Shown: one piece after another, positions 32,697-42,138 of the stretch
How positions within the stretch are numbered: the stretch's first letter is position 1
Layout: each line of letters begins with the position of its first letter
Assembly: GCA_002347025.1 (NCBI GenBank)
Contig: DEAE01000032.1
Span: forward strand, 1-64,000
Length of the DNA stretch: 64,000 nt
DNA from: Acidobacteria bacterium UBA2990
GTDB lineage: Bacteria > Acidobacteriota > Vicinamibacteria > Vicinamibacterales > UBA8438
Reading direction: 5' to 3'
Made by a program: the position numbers and the translations under genes
The notes under the pieces: generated by a model
What the model was told of the DNA's origin: nothing
The model's database searches: none
Seen by the model: only the letters and a program-made list of their open reading frames with translations

Positions 32697-33413
32697 TTGA
32701 CTGACTCCATCTCGACGCTACCGTTGTTGCTGGGCACTGCAGGTACGCTGGCGACACTCCATACACTCATCGGTGTTGATCATTCGATCCCGTTTATTGC
32801 TTTGAGTCGAGCTCGGGGCTGGTCCCTGCGTAGGACGCTCTGGGTAACAGCGGGATGTGGTCTCGTGCATGTTGCATCGTCTGTGCTGATTGGGCTTGTC
32901 GGGGTGGTTCTTGGGTTAGCGCTCGATAGGCTGTCTTGGCTGGAGTCAGCACGTGGTAACGTAGCCGCAACGTTACTGATCGGGTTTGGATTGGGCTATG
33001 CTGTGTGGGCTACTTGGAACCATCTCCGTGGGCGCAGCCACAATCACATGCATGTTCATGCAGATGGGACTGCACACAGCCATTCCCATCAACATCGTGG
33101 TGAGCATCTGCACCCTCACGATTTTAAGCGCGGTGTCACTCCGTTAGCGCTTTTTGTGATATTTGCGTTCGGTCCGTGTGAGGCCTTGATTCCGCTGATG
33201 ATGGTGCCGGCCTTGACTCAGGCTTGGTTCCAACTGGTCAGTGTTATTTGTGTTTTCGGGGTCTTGACCATAGGGACTATGCTGGTGACGGTGGCATTAG
33301 GAGTCCTGGGATTGAGTCGAGTCGATGTGGGAAGGGGTGAGCAGTACCTAGATGTAATGGCGGGCCTGGCTGTGGCCGCCAGTGGAGTGGCTGTCTTGGT
33401 TCTTGGTCTATGA
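32697..33413 (+). CDS. Nickel/cobalt transporter-like membrane protein (NicO/RcnA/UreH-type)
   Basis: 238 residues with ~6 membrane segments. The first helix carries HTLIGVDHSIPFIALSRARGW, the H-x4-DH motif of nickel/cobalt and UreH-like transporters. A His-rich cytoplasmic or periplasmic loop (HNHMHVHADGTAHSHSHQHRGEHLHPHD) separates the halves, then FVIFAFGPCEALIPLMMVPA. Starts at TTG 32697 with no obvious ribosome site, so the N-terminus is uncertain. Divergently paired with larE, so nickel supply or detoxification is a plausible role. Confidence 0.86.
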   Translation: MTDSISTLPLLLGTAGTLATLHTLIGVDHSIPFIALSRARGWSLRRTLWVTAGCGLVHVASSVLIGLVGVVLGLALDRLSWLESARGNVAATLLIGFGLGYAVWATWNHLRGRSHNHMHVHADGTAHSHSHQHRGEHLHPHDFKRGVTPLALFVIFAFGPCEALIPLMMVPALTQAWFQLVSVICVFGVLTIGTMLVTVALGVLGLSRVDVGRGEQYLDVMAGLAVAASGVAVLVLGL

Positions 33414-33525
33414 TTTGTTCGCTTGGCCAAGATGAGGAAGAATTGGCCAGCTAGGTACACTTTATCAGACTAGACCCAATGGTATCAGGCCGACTCTGGT
33501 GAGGGTCGGAGTCTCTGTTGTCGGC

Positions 33526-33531
33526 TATAAT
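33526..33531 (+). promoter_or_regulatory. Candidate -10 box (TATAAT)
   Basis: Perfect TATAAT 22 bases upstream of ATG 33554; no clear -35 hexamer. Confidence 0.4.
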
Positions 33532-33553
33532 GCTACCGTCTAATAGGCTTAAT

Positions 33554-33985
33554 ATGCCACGCGGTTGTAATCGAAGTTTTCAGTTCAGGCACTTTTCTGC
33601 TCAGGCTCAGTCTGGTGCTGAGGGCAATTCACCAAGTCGGTACACCTTGGAAGGCTTCGTTGCTCAGGTGTCGCGTGGTCAAGGAATCGATCTGGCCGAA
33701 TTGGAGCCACTCACTTTTATCAGGATTCAGACACTCAATACGGTCTATGAAGTCGTAGCGCTTGAGCCACAGGGCATGGCTATGCTGGTCAGAGGTGGTA
33801 GGCTATTTCCGGATTTGACCGAGGTAGGCTTCAGCGGTTCGAGCCTGGGAGGTAGCTGCTTGAAACCGGCTTGGATAGGTATTGGCTTAAATATGGAATT
33901 TCGTTGCGATCGTGGCACAGTGGTGACTTCTGGAGTTCGTTCAATACAGCTTCTTGATGGGGTGAGTCTTCTTGGTCCGCTCTAG
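33554..33985 (+). CDS. Hypothetical protein
   Basis: 143 residues from ATG 33554 (start chosen because a TATAAT box lies at 33526-33531, inside the longer open frame that begins at 33518). No signal peptide or membrane segment. A beta-rich centre (LTFIRIQTLNTVYEVVALEPQGMAMLVRGGRLFPDLTEVGFSGSSLGGSCLKPAWIGIGLNMEFR) suggests a small barrel-type fold. I do not recognise the family. It stands between two transporter genes on the same strand. Confidence 0.7.
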   Translation: MPRGCNRSFQFRHFSAQAQSGAEGNSPSRYTLEGFVAQVSRGQGIDLAELEPLTFIRIQTLNTVYEVVALEPQGMAMLVRGGRLFPDLTEVGFSGSSLGGSCLKPAWIGIGLNMEFRCDRGTVVTSGVRSIQLLDGVSLLGPL

Positions 33986-34057
33986 ACCGTAGCCCGGGTC
34001 CAGTCTCCGGTGAGATCTGGGTGTCTCTTCATAATCTTTAGTCGATAGTATCAATCG

Positions 34058-35008
34058 GTGATTGTTTATTTCGCGCTGATCGGATTAGCCCTCGCAGTCT
34101 TGGCTAAAGGCGGCGATTTGTTTGTTGATTCAAGTTTAGTCATTGGTCGCGTGCTGCGTGTGCCAAGGTTCGTTATTGGCGGGACGCTCGTGAGCTTGGC
34201 TACTACGATGCCTGAGCTGGTGGTTTCCACAGTGGCTAGTGCTGTTGGAGATTCCGGAATTGCTTTGGGAAATGCGGTCGGTTCTTGTATCTGCAATGTT
34301 GGCCTGATAGTTGGTATGGTTGCCTTCTTGAACCCGGTGCATGTTGAAAGGCGAAGCCTTATAAAACGTGCAGCCTGGATGGTAGCAGCTGGTGTCCTAG
34401 TTGTAATTTTCACGTGGGACCGGACACTCGAACGCCCCTTGGCTGCAGTTCTTCTCGGATTAGCTTTCGCATATCTCATCTGGGATTTTCTGGCAATTAG
34501 ACGACAGCGCGATGACGCCCCTGCGTTAGAGGGGCCCATTGAATTGAAACGGGCTATTGTGTTGTTTGGCTTAGGTTTGGTTTTGATTGTCGGAGGAAGC
34601 TGGTTGTTGGTCAAATATGGGCAGTTGCTTGCACTGTCGCTTGGACTCCCCTCGGTGATTATAGGCTTGTCGATCGTAGCGATTGGAACATCGCTCCCCG
34701 AGCTTGTCACTGGAGTTGCGGCAGCCCGTAAAGGGGTGCCAGACCTATCGCTCGGAAATATCCTAGGGGCCAATGTGCTTAACCTTTTTCTCATTGTGGG
34801 CTGGGCTGGATCGGTTTCACCCTTAACTCTCACTCGCTTTACGCAGGTCTACTCCTACGGGTGGCTCGGAATTTTCTTTGCCGCCTTCATCGGCTTGGCT
34901 TTCCGGACGGGTAGTTTTTATAGGGGTGGAGGAGTCTTGCTGCTCTTCCTCTATGTCTTATACGTTACGGGGATGGCATTTTTTCCGGTGTTTGTTTCTG
35001 ATTTCTGA
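34058..35008 (+). CDS. Calcium/sodium antiporter (CaCA family, YrbG-like)
   Basis: 316 residues, ~10 membrane segments, GTG start. The two inverted alpha-repeats are plain: GGTLVSLATTMPELVVS (~43-59) with GNAVGSCICNVGLIVG, and GLSIVAIGTSLPELVTG (~206-222) with GNILGANVLNLFLIVG. These form the ion-binding centre of sodium/calcium exchangers. Usually exports Ca2+ against Na+ or H+. Length and motif spacing are normal. Confidence 0.94.
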   Translation: MIVYFALIGLALAVLAKGGDLFVDSSLVIGRVLRVPRFVIGGTLVSLATTMPELVVSTVASAVGDSGIALGNAVGSCICNVGLIVGMVAFLNPVHVERRSLIKRAAWMVAAGVLVVIFTWDRTLERPLAAVLLGLAFAYLIWDFLAIRRQRDDAPALEGPIELKRAIVLFGLGLVLIVGGSWLLVKYGQLLALSLGLPSVIIGLSIVAIGTSLPELVTGVAAARKGVPDLSLGNILGANVLNLFLIVGWAGSVSPLTLTRFTQVYSYGWLGIFFAAFIGLAFRTGSFYRGGGVLLLFLYVLYVTGMAFFPVFVSDF

Positions 35009-35176
35009 ATTGATTCGCGCTCTAGGTTGGGACTTGAGAACGTGTTCATAGCGGGCTGTCTACCCCTTGCAACGCGGTTTCAGGTCTGTGGACGCTATTG
35101 CCCTTCGGACGGTTGATGAGCTTGGTGTTGCTGTGAGGTAGCGTCTACTTTGGGCACCGAAGCGGCAGAACCCAGT

Positions 35177-36322
35177 TCACGCTGACATGGTCGCTGGATC
35201 AGTTACGCACTTGACAATTTTTTTCACTACAGTATCGATCTCGTCCTCGGTTGTGTTCCGCCCAAGGCTGAACCGGACGGCACCCAACCCCTGGTCTGGG
35301 GGTAGACCCATGGCAGTTAGAACGGGCGATGCTGATGGGAGCCCTGCGTGGCAGGCCGATCCAGTAGATGCCGCTACGCTGGGTAATTGCGAAAGAAGTT
35401 TGTCTGCGATTAAGCCTTGGAAAGAAATGTTTAGAGTGTTGGGTAGACGTTCGGTCGGGTGTCCGTTTAGCTGCACACGGCCACCAAGATGATATTTCAG
35501 TCTCTGCCATAATCGGTCCCTAAGCTCCAACATGTGTCCGAAGCAGGGCTCAGTCACAGCTAGGTGACAGGCGGCCCCAAGGCCGACAGCGAGTAGTGCA
35601 CTTTCCGTTCCGGCTCGTTGCCCCCTTTCATGGTTGCCGCCGTGAATAAGTGAGGTCAGGGTAACACCGCGCCGCACGAATAGGGCGCCTATGCCTTTTG
35701 GTGCGTAAAGTTTGTGGCCAGCGAGACTAAGCAGGTCGACGCCAAGGCCATCAACGGTGCTTTGAATTTTTCCAACTGATTGGGCTGCATCTGTGTGGCA
35801 GAGAACGCCGTGTTCCCTCGCGATTCCGGCGATGGCGGCAATTGGTTGAATAGTGCCCACTTCGTTGTTTGCATGCATCACGCTGATCAAAGCAGTGTCT
35901 GATCTGATCGCACGGCGGACATCGTCTGGATCGACAAGCCCATAGCTGTCCACGGGAATCTTGGTGATTGTTGCTCCTAGGGTTGCCATCATCCGGCAGG
36001 GCTCAGTGACTGCTGGATGTTCTGCGGTAGATATGATGATGTGCGGAGGGGCAGCCGAACCCAAAAAGACACCCTTGATCGCTTGGTTGTTAGCTTCGCT
36101 GCCGCCACTTGTAAGGACAATCTCCTCTGTGTTGCATTCAAGCAAGGAAGCTATCTGACCGCGGGCTGTTTCGATACTGTCACGGGCCGGTCGTCCTGCC
36201 CAATGGCTGCTGGATGGGTTTCCGAAATGTTGGTTCAGGAATGGTTGCATGGCGGCGGCAACCGATGGTGCGATTGGCGTGCTGGCGTTATAGTCGAGGT
36301 AAATAGGTGGCTCATGTTCCAC
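35177..36322 (-). CDS. Cysteine desulfurase (NifS/IscS family)
   Basis: PLP enzyme that takes sulfur from cysteine for Fe-S clusters or thiolation. 381 residues from GTG 36322 (GGGGA eight bases before it; a TTG at 36337 is the alternative). Motifs: IYLDYNASTPI, VLTSGGSEANNQAI, HVLCHTDAAQSVGK, PLP Lys in LSLAGHKLYAPKGIGALFVR, and the persulfide Cys in ASTGSACHAGLPSASPVL. The short loop around the Cys fits the NifS/IscS class. No iscU neighbour; it could feed the nearby larE or other sulfur carriers, which is inference. Confidence 0.94.
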   Translation of the reverse strand: MEHEPPIYLDYNASTPIAPSVAAAMQPFLNQHFGNPSSSHWAGRPARDSIETARGQIASLLECNTEEIVLTSGGSEANNQAIKGVFLGSAAPPHIIISTAEHPAVTEPCRMMATLGATITKIPVDSYGLVDPDDVRRAIRSDTALISVMHANNEVGTIQPIAAIAGIAREHGVLCHTDAAQSVGKIQSTVDGLGVDLLSLAGHKLYAPKGIGALFVRRGVTLTSLIHGGNHERGQRAGTESALLAVGLGAACHLAVTEPCFGHMLELRDRLWQRLKYHLGGRVQLNGHPTERLPNTLNISFQGLIADKLLSQLPSVAASTGSACHAGLPSASPVLTAMGLPPDQGLGAVRFSLGRNTTEDEIDTVVKKIVKCVTDPATMSA

Positions 36323-36472
36323 AGTTGTGATCCCCAAGGATTGCGGATGTCATCGATATGTGAAAACAACCCTTTCGTAATCGTTCGTAGCGACTCATGC
36401 GGCAGTGCTTTCCGTAGTTATTGTAGTGCCTGCAGTCTGTGAGGGAGTAGAGTGATCCTGCCTGTCGGAAGG

Positions 36473-36478
36473 TATAAT
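36473..36478 (+). promoter_or_regulatory. Perfect -10 box (TATAAT) close to a start codon
   Basis: TATAAT 11 bases before ATG 36490 and no Shine-Dalgarno sequence between; a probably leaderless or near-leaderless mRNA for the HAD gene. Confidence 0.5.
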
Positions 36479-36489
36479 TTGCAACGCTG

Positions 36490-37131
36490 ATGAGCAATTT
36501 GTCCACATTCCTCTTTGATTTAGATGGCACCCTGATCGACTCGACAGAATTGATCATGTCATCCTTTCGATACACGATGAACGTGCATCTTGGGATGGTC
36601 CCCTCTGAGGAAGAATGGCGGGCTGGGTTTGGTACTCCATTGCGTCCGCAGTTAGCGCGATATGCCCGAAGCGAGAAGGAACTTGTGGATATGACCGCTA
36701 CCTATCGTGCTCATAACCATGAACACCATGATCGGTTGGTCAAACCCTATTCTGGCATTCGAGAAGTGATCGCTGAATTGAAAGTTCGGGGTTCTCGAAT
36801 GTGCATTGTGACTAGCAAGAACAAAGTGGGTGCCGAACGTGGTTTGCGGCATTGTGCGCTCGATGGTTTCTTTGAGGCATTGGTGACTGCGGATGACGTG
36901 ACTGAGCATAAGCCGTCTCCAATCCCAGTGACTGAAGGACTATCTAGACTGAATGCTGATGCAGGACAGGCTGTGTTTGTTGGTGATTCACCTCATGATT
37001 GTCAGGCTGGGCGGTTGGCTCACGTGCTTACCGCAGGGGCTTTGTGGGGACCGTTTACCAGAGAGAAATTCAAGCCCTACTCTCCTGACTATTGGCTAGA
37101 GCACCCTCATGAAATTCTTCGACTCGAATGA
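36490..37131 (+). CDS. HAD-superfamily phosphatase (pyrophosphatase PpaX/phosphoglycolate phosphatase type)
   Basis: 213 residues. HAD motif I FLFDLDGTLIDS (nucleophile Asp and acid Asp), a helical cap (~20-85), motif II MCIVTSKNK, motif III Lys in EHKPSPIPV, motif IV VFVGDSPHDCQAG. Cap type and spacing match PpaX/Gph enzymes, which split pyrophosphate or phosphoglycolate. Its stop overlaps the next gene's ATG by four bases (ATGA). Upstream TATAAT suggests a leaderless message. Confidence 0.93.
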   Translation: MSNLSTFLFDLDGTLIDSTELIMSSFRYTMNVHLGMVPSEEEWRAGFGTPLRPQLARYARSEKELVDMTATYRAHNHEHHDRLVKPYSGIREVIAELKVRGSRMCIVTSKNKVGAERGLRHCALDGFFEALVTADDVTEHKPSPIPVTEGLSRLNADAGQAVFVGDSPHDCQAGRLAHVLTAGALWGPFTREKFKPYSPDYWLEHPHEILRLE

Positions 37132-37580
37132 GTTGTTCAGGAATTATGAAGATACCAGAAGGCTATCAGCTATTCGAGTATGTCGATCCATTTGAGGATT
37201 TGGTGGGGCCACTCTGCTTCAAAGAGACCGGCACTGGTGACTTGATTTTCGCATTTGAAGCAGGCCCGCGGCATGCGAACACGTCTGGGAAGATCCATGG
37301 TGGCATGTTGATGACCTTTGCGGACTTTGCGTTGTGCCTAACGGCTATCCATGGTCTTCCGGGTGAACGCTGTGTCACCGTGTCGCTCAATTGCGAATTC
37401 ACAGCGCCTGGTGAGGTTGGGGATTTCATCCAATCGACAGCTAAGGTGGTTCGTCGAACCCGGTCGCTAGCGTTTGTCCGTGGAGAAATCATGGCGGAGA
37501 AGAGAATATTGTTGAACTACAGTGCTATTGTGAAACGGTTGCCGCGGACGAATGCTCAACGGCGAGATAAGCTGTCTTGA
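37128..37580 (+). CDS. PaaI-type hotdog-fold thioesterase
   Basis: 150 residues, ATG overlapping the HAD stop. Hotdog-fold core with KIHGGMLMTFADFALCLTA (HGG and the catalytic acid at the start of the long helix), VTVSLNCEFTAPGEVGD and VVRRTRSLAFVRGEI. Members hydrolyse acyl-CoA thioesters, often aromatic or short-chain; the substrate is unknown. Co-translated with the phosphatase. A second ATG six codons in (MKIPEGYQLF) is an alternative start. Confidence 0.9.
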   Translation: MSCSGIMKIPEGYQLFEYVDPFEDLVGPLCFKETGTGDLIFAFEAGPRHANTSGKIHGGMLMTFADFALCLTAIHGLPGERCVTVSLNCEFTAPGEVGDFIQSTAKVVRRTRSLAFVRGEIMAEKRILLNYSAIVKRLPRTNAQRRDKLS

Positions 37581-37678
37581 TGTTGGTCCAGTCAGGTGTC
37601 GTTTATTCTTCTGTGGTCTGCTAGATATAATCAGGAATCTGCCGTGAAGGTTGAATGTCTTTGAAGGAGGAACCGTAG

Positions 37679-39640
37679 ATGCGTGCCAGCCATACGTTCT
37701 GGATAATTGTCCCAGGTTTGTTGCTTGTTGCTGCTAGCGCGCTTGCTCAGAATGGCGCCGTTGACGGTGAGTGGAAAAGTTTTGCTGGCGATCTTGGGAG
37801 TACGAAGTATTCGGCACTGGACCAAGTCAATGCCAATAATGTCGGTAGTTTGGAGATCGCTTGGCGGCGCCCTCTGGTGGACCCCGCCTACACAGCGATG
37901 GATCCTGACCTGAGATTCTCTAATCAATCGAGTGCGGCGCCACTCGTTATTGGTGGAATCGGTTACGTTCCTAACACGATCGGCCTTGTGGAGGCATTTG
38001 ATGTGGCCACGGGTGAAACAGTGTGGACCCAGTCCCCATTCGGAGGTGACGAAGATTTGCGCGGGGCTGGTACCCGCGGGGTGGCTTACTGGACACAGGG
38101 GAACGAAGCTCGCATTCTGTCGCAACGAGGCGAGTATTTGTATGCTTTGGATCCCATGACCGGCGAGTTATTCGAAAACTTTGGGGACGACGGACGGGTG
38201 CATCTGACTATCGGTCTATCAGAGGGGGCACGGTATCGCTGGGGTGGTGCTCCGACGGTGGTGCAGGACGTGGTTGTGCTGGGGCAATCCATGTCAGATA
38301 CCTTCCAGACGAAGGAAGCAATTCGCGGCGACGTGAGAGCGTTTGACGTGCGGACTGGTGAACTACGTTGGGTGTTTCACACGATTCCCCAAGCAGGAGA
38401 GTTTGGTACCGATACTTGGGAAGACGATTCTTGGGAGTACTCCGGACACGCTCCCGTTTGGTCGTTGTTTAGTGCGGATGAAGAGCTAGGCTACATCTAT
38501 ATGCCTGTGACCTCTCCGACCAACGATATGTACGGTGGGCATCGTGGTGGGGATAACTTATATGGGCAGAGTCTCGTTTGTGTTGATGCTGCTTCTGGTG
38601 AGCGCGTTTGGCACTTTCAAACTGTTCACCATGGGCTCTGGGATTATGACCTCCCTGCAGCGCCGATTCTGATGGACATCACGGTTGATGGCCGTGAAAT
38701 CAAGGCTGTAGCTCAACTTACGAAGCAGGCGTTCGTGTTTGTATTCGATCGAGAAACGGGACAGCCGATTTGGCCCATTGAGGAGCGCCCGGTACCTCAG
38801 TCTGGTGTTCCTGGGGAGCTAACCTCGCTGACGCAGCCTTTTCCGACAAAGCCACCAGCGTTTGACCGACAAGGTGCGACTATCGACAACTTGATCGACT
38901 TCACGCCTGAGCTACGAGCTGAGGCGGTAGCGATTACCGAACGTTATGTGATTGGTCCCATGTTCACCCCTCCATCTGTTCGCGGGGACGGTCCGAATGA
39001 CAGGCAGGGGACAATTCAACTGCCTGGGTCGCAGGGCGGAGCCGATGTCCAGGGCGGCGCCTTTGATCCCGAAACGGGGATGTTATACATCCCGTCGATT
39101 ACATCGCCGTTTGTTGCGGATGTTCTTGAGGGAAATCCGGATCGCACGAATCTGGCCTATGTGAAAGGTAGCCGCCAATGGATAGGGGGGCCCCGCGGAC
39201 TGCCCCTGTTTAAACCGCCTTATGGTCGCATTACGGCTATCGATATGAATAGAGGTGAGATCGTTTGGATGACCCCTAACGGTGATGGTCCGCGCAATCA
39301 CCCGGCCATCCGTCATCTTAACCTCGGTCCACTTGGCGGGCCGGGTCGCCCTGGCCCTCTTTTGACTAAGACCCTATTGTTTCTAGGAGAAGGTTCGACC
39401 AATCTACCTGGTGGCGCCAGGGTGCCAGAAGGGATGCCTCCTGAGATCGTTACCAATTATGGGGGGCGGATGTTTCGAGCGTACGATAAGTCTACCGGTG
39501 ACATAGTCTGGGAAACGGAATTACCTGCTGGAACACTGGCACCACCGGTTACCTATGAAGCAGATGGTAAGCAGTATCTCTTGGTCTCTTCAGGTGATGT
39601 TAATACTTCTGGAGAAATTTTGGCGTTTGCTCTTCCGTAA
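37679..39640 (+). CDS. Exported PQQ-dependent dehydrogenase (glucose-dehydrogenase-type propeller)
   Basis: 653 residues, AAGGAGG upstream, signal peptide to LAQ (~24). Eight-bladed PQQ propeller: GEWKSFAGDLGSTKYSALDQVN, WSLFSADEELGYIYMPVTSPTNDMYGGHRGGDNLY, HFQTVHHGLWDYDLPAAP (region of the catalytic Asp of membrane GDH), and repeated A-x-D-x-x-T-G-E-x-x-W blades. No membrane anchor and no CxxCH, so electrons must go to a separate carrier. Oxidises a sugar, alcohol or polyol in the periplasm; substrate unknown. A TATAAT is at 37626-37631. Paralogous to the enzyme at 52768. Confidence 0.93.
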   Translation: MRASHTFWIIVPGLLLVAASALAQNGAVDGEWKSFAGDLGSTKYSALDQVNANNVGSLEIAWRRPLVDPAYTAMDPDLRFSNQSSAAPLVIGGIGYVPNTIGLVEAFDVATGETVWTQSPFGGDEDLRGAGTRGVAYWTQGNEARILSQRGEYLYALDPMTGELFENFGDDGRVHLTIGLSEGARYRWGGAPTVVQDVVVLGQSMSDTFQTKEAIRGDVRAFDVRTGELRWVFHTIPQAGEFGTDTWEDDSWEYSGHAPVWSLFSADEELGYIYMPVTSPTNDMYGGHRGGDNLYGQSLVCVDAASGERVWHFQTVHHGLWDYDLPAAPILMDITVDGREIKAVAQLTKQAFVFVFDRETGQPIWPIEERPVPQSGVPGELTSLTQPFPTKPPAFDRQGATIDNLIDFTPELRAEAVAITERYVIGPMFTPPSVRGDGPNDRQGTIQLPGSQGGADVQGGAFDPETGMLYIPSITSPFVADVLEGNPDRTNLAYVKGSRQWIGGPRGLPLFKPPYGRITAIDMNRGEIVWMTPNGDGPRNHPAIRHLNLGPLGGPGRPGPLLTKTLLFLGEGSTNLPGGARVPEGMPPEIVTNYGGRMFRAYDKSTGDIVWETELPAGTLAPPVTYEADGKQYLLVSSGDVNTSGEILAFALP

Positions 39641-39873
39641 GTATTTTGCATATTGGATGATGTGTTGTCGATCTGACAGTTGAGTCGTTTCTAGGTAACA
39701 TCGGACGTTTCGCGCTTGCAATCGTGCTGGTGTTCGCTTGCTCGGAGGGTCGAGTGCTCTAGGTGCTGTCGTGTGACCATCTGTGTGCACTGTATGCAGT
39801 TCATCGAGTTGGGTTCATTCCTTCTTTCGCGGCACGTGGAGTAAGAGTGTGCCAGCGGGTTCACTCCCGCATC

Positions 39874-42138
39874 ATGTCTAGTTCACTTCGACAGAAACTC
39901 CGCACGTGGGGACCACTGCTTATAGCGGTCGCTGCGGTTGTTTGGCAGTTGCGTGCCTTTTTGGTCATTCACACGTTGCCTGCGCGTGGTGATCCGACAC
40001 TTTCATTTCAGGGTAGTGACCTGACTCCAAATGGTGCCCCTTGGCTTCGTGTAGCGATAAACGCGGTCTGGCACGAGGGGCAACTGGCTTTCTGGAATCC
40101 ATTTACCAATGCTGGAGCACCGCAGTTTGAAGCACCAGAAGCCAGTGCATTGAGTTTGGCGACATTCCTAGGTGGCTTTGTTCCCGTTGAAGCAGCAGTG
40201 AAGTGGGGGGCAGTCGCTCATGTAGTTGTCGGAATGCTTGGCGTTTTTGCCATGGCTCGGCGGTTGCATATTGCTGCAATGTTTGCTGCCGTTGGCGCAT
40301 TTGCGTTTGGTATTGGGACATATCTTCTTGATCATTTTCGGGCGGGTCATCTGAGCTATGTCGAACCCATGTGTTTAGCACCATGGGCGATGTTTTTCTT
40401 GTGGGCTGCTGTGAGTAGCCGATCCCTTTGGTGGAGATATGCCGTCGGGGTAGGTGTCGTGACTGGACTGCAGGTGCTTGAAGGAGGGTCAAGCGTCGTC
40501 CTGTACACAGTGTTCGTGTTTTTCCTACTTATTTTTACTTCGATCGGTCTAGGGTTTTTACCTAGGATACTGAACATCGGTCGTGTGGGCTTGGTATCCG
40601 CGGTGTGCTTTGTTATGACTGCTGCACCAAAGATGTTGCCGATGCTTGCTTACCTCGAACTTACCGGACGGGGTGGGGGGCTGTCACTAGAACAATCTTC
40701 GGTTGGCATCAGTGAAGTGGCCCATCCGTTGCCGTCAGTGATGGCGGTAGCTGTGATGTGTGTGGGTCTGGGTTGGTTTCTGGTGAAGGGGCCAAGCCGT
40801 GCCGGGTTGTGGCTTGCGTTATCGGTGCTGTTGGGCATTGGAGCGGCAACGATGTCACCGATCTACGAATTTCTTTGGTTGTACATTCCAGGATTTCGGT
40901 ATCAGAGAATACCTGAGCGCGCCTTGGTGATGGTCGCGCTCTCTGGGCCGCTGCTACTTGCGTCCGGGATGGAAGGCATATGGCAGCTATTACGTGCGAG
41001 GGCATGGGGCGTTGGCCTGTTTGCCATATTGTTTATCGCGTTTGTTAACGAGGCATGGTCCATAGCTCCGGATACCCCACCCATGGCTGACCCTCGTGTC
41101 GAGCGTGAGGCAAACCACGCAATGCGCTGGTTGGCTGATCATGCGTCGGGTAGCCGCGTTCACATTTGGGAGTCTCCAGATCGGCATTGGGGAGCGGACA
41201 ATATCACTGTTCCGCTGGGGCTTGAGGCCATCACAAGCTACACGCCTAGTGAGCATCGTGACTATTTGCCAGGTGATTTTGATCAGGCAGGTCATCGAAC
41301 GTTTTTGGGAGAGAGCTATTTACATCCTGCCAGACTCTGGGGATTGCTGAACGTCCGTTACGTGTTGTCAACAGCTATCAGATCTGTTCCTGGATTGGGG
41401 CTTGAACTTGAAGTCGAACGATGTCCGGTTGAGGTGTGTCAGCCTGGCAAGTCTTCGGGGCCGTATATCTATGAGAATGAGTACTGGCTGCCGAGGGGCT
41501 GGGTCGCTTCACGAGCCATAGGATTCGTAGGGCCTGAGCGGCCCGTGTTTGAAGCAGTCCTTGATGTATTGCGCATGCCTCAATTTGATCCTGTTACTAC
41601 TGTGCTGTTGCATCTCACACCTAACGACATCGTTCCTCCTGTCGACGGACTCTTCGCGGTTGGCGATGAGGTTCGTAATGTAGTGTCCTGGGGTAGTCCT
41701 GAAGCAAAACAGTTGTTGTTGCGTCTCTTGGAGCAGGAGCCTTTGGATTTGCAACCGGCGACCTTTTCGCGACATGACAACAACCACCTTGAGTTCGGAG
41801 CCACTGCTAACGGTTGGCTGGTTGCATCTGAGAAGCTGGCGTTGTATCCGGGCTGGTCTGGGAATGTTGGAGGGGTTCCGGTAGATATCGTTAGGGCTAA
41901 TGGCGTGCTTGGGGCTATAAGGGTTGGCGATGGTGATGTTGTTAGATTTTCTTATGAGCCCAGATATTTCCGGATTGGTGTAGGTTTGTTGGTGGTGATG
42001 GTTCTGTCTGTTACGGCGGTTGAGTTTTACTACCGGTTTAGCCGAGGCGATCGTAGGCTTGCTAGTTCCTTATCGGTGCATGACAGAACTTCTGGAGGAT
42101 TCGAAAAGGTCCATCCTACGAGAGAGGAGACGGGCTAA
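39874..42138 (+). CDS. Large polytopic membrane protein, YfhO/GT-C-like
   Basis: 754 residues from ATG 39874 (frame open from 39763). About 11-12 hydrophobic segments in the first 400 residues, then a large extracytoplasmic domain and a last membrane helix (~720-745). The segment GQLAFWNPFTNAGAPQFEAPEASALSLATFL matches the YfhO-type opening loop (NP-G-P...). YfhO proteins add sugars to lipid or wall polymers from lipid-linked donors; the exact role here is unknown. The stop overlaps the next ATG (TAATG), so the two membrane proteins are co-translated. Confidence 0.85.
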   Translation: MSSSLRQKLRTWGPLLIAVAAVVWQLRAFLVIHTLPARGDPTLSFQGSDLTPNGAPWLRVAINAVWHEGQLAFWNPFTNAGAPQFEAPEASALSLATFLGGFVPVEAAVKWGAVAHVVVGMLGVFAMARRLHIAAMFAAVGAFAFGIGTYLLDHFRAGHLSYVEPMCLAPWAMFFLWAAVSSRSLWWRYAVGVGVVTGLQVLEGGSSVVLYTVFVFFLLIFTSIGLGFLPRILNIGRVGLVSAVCFVMTAAPKMLPMLAYLELTGRGGGLSLEQSSVGISEVAHPLPSVMAVAVMCVGLGWFLVKGPSRAGLWLALSVLLGIGAATMSPIYEFLWLYIPGFRYQRIPERALVMVALSGPLLLASGMEGIWQLLRARAWGVGLFAILFIAFVNEAWSIAPDTPPMADPRVEREANHAMRWLADHASGSRVHIWESPDRHWGADNITVPLGLEAITSYTPSEHRDYLPGDFDQAGHRTFLGESYLHPARLWGLLNVRYVLSTAIRSVPGLGLELEVERCPVEVCQPGKSSGPYIYENEYWLPRGWVASRAIGFVGPERPVFEAVLDVLRMPQFDPVTTVLLHLTPNDIVPPVDGLFAVGDEVRNVVSWGSPEAKQLLLRLLEQEPLDLQPATFSRHDNNHLEFGATANGWLVASEKLALYPGWSGNVGGVPVDIVRANGVLGAIRVGDGDVVRFSYEPRYFRIGVGLLVVMVLSVTAVEFYYRFSRGDRRLASSLSVHDRTSGGFEKVHPTREETG

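Noticed and set aside
34066..34833. Minus-strand frame of 255 codons opposite the Ca2+/Na+ antiporter
   Set aside because: Antisense shadow; Pro/Ser/Thr/Arg-rich product is the complement of hydrophobic codons.
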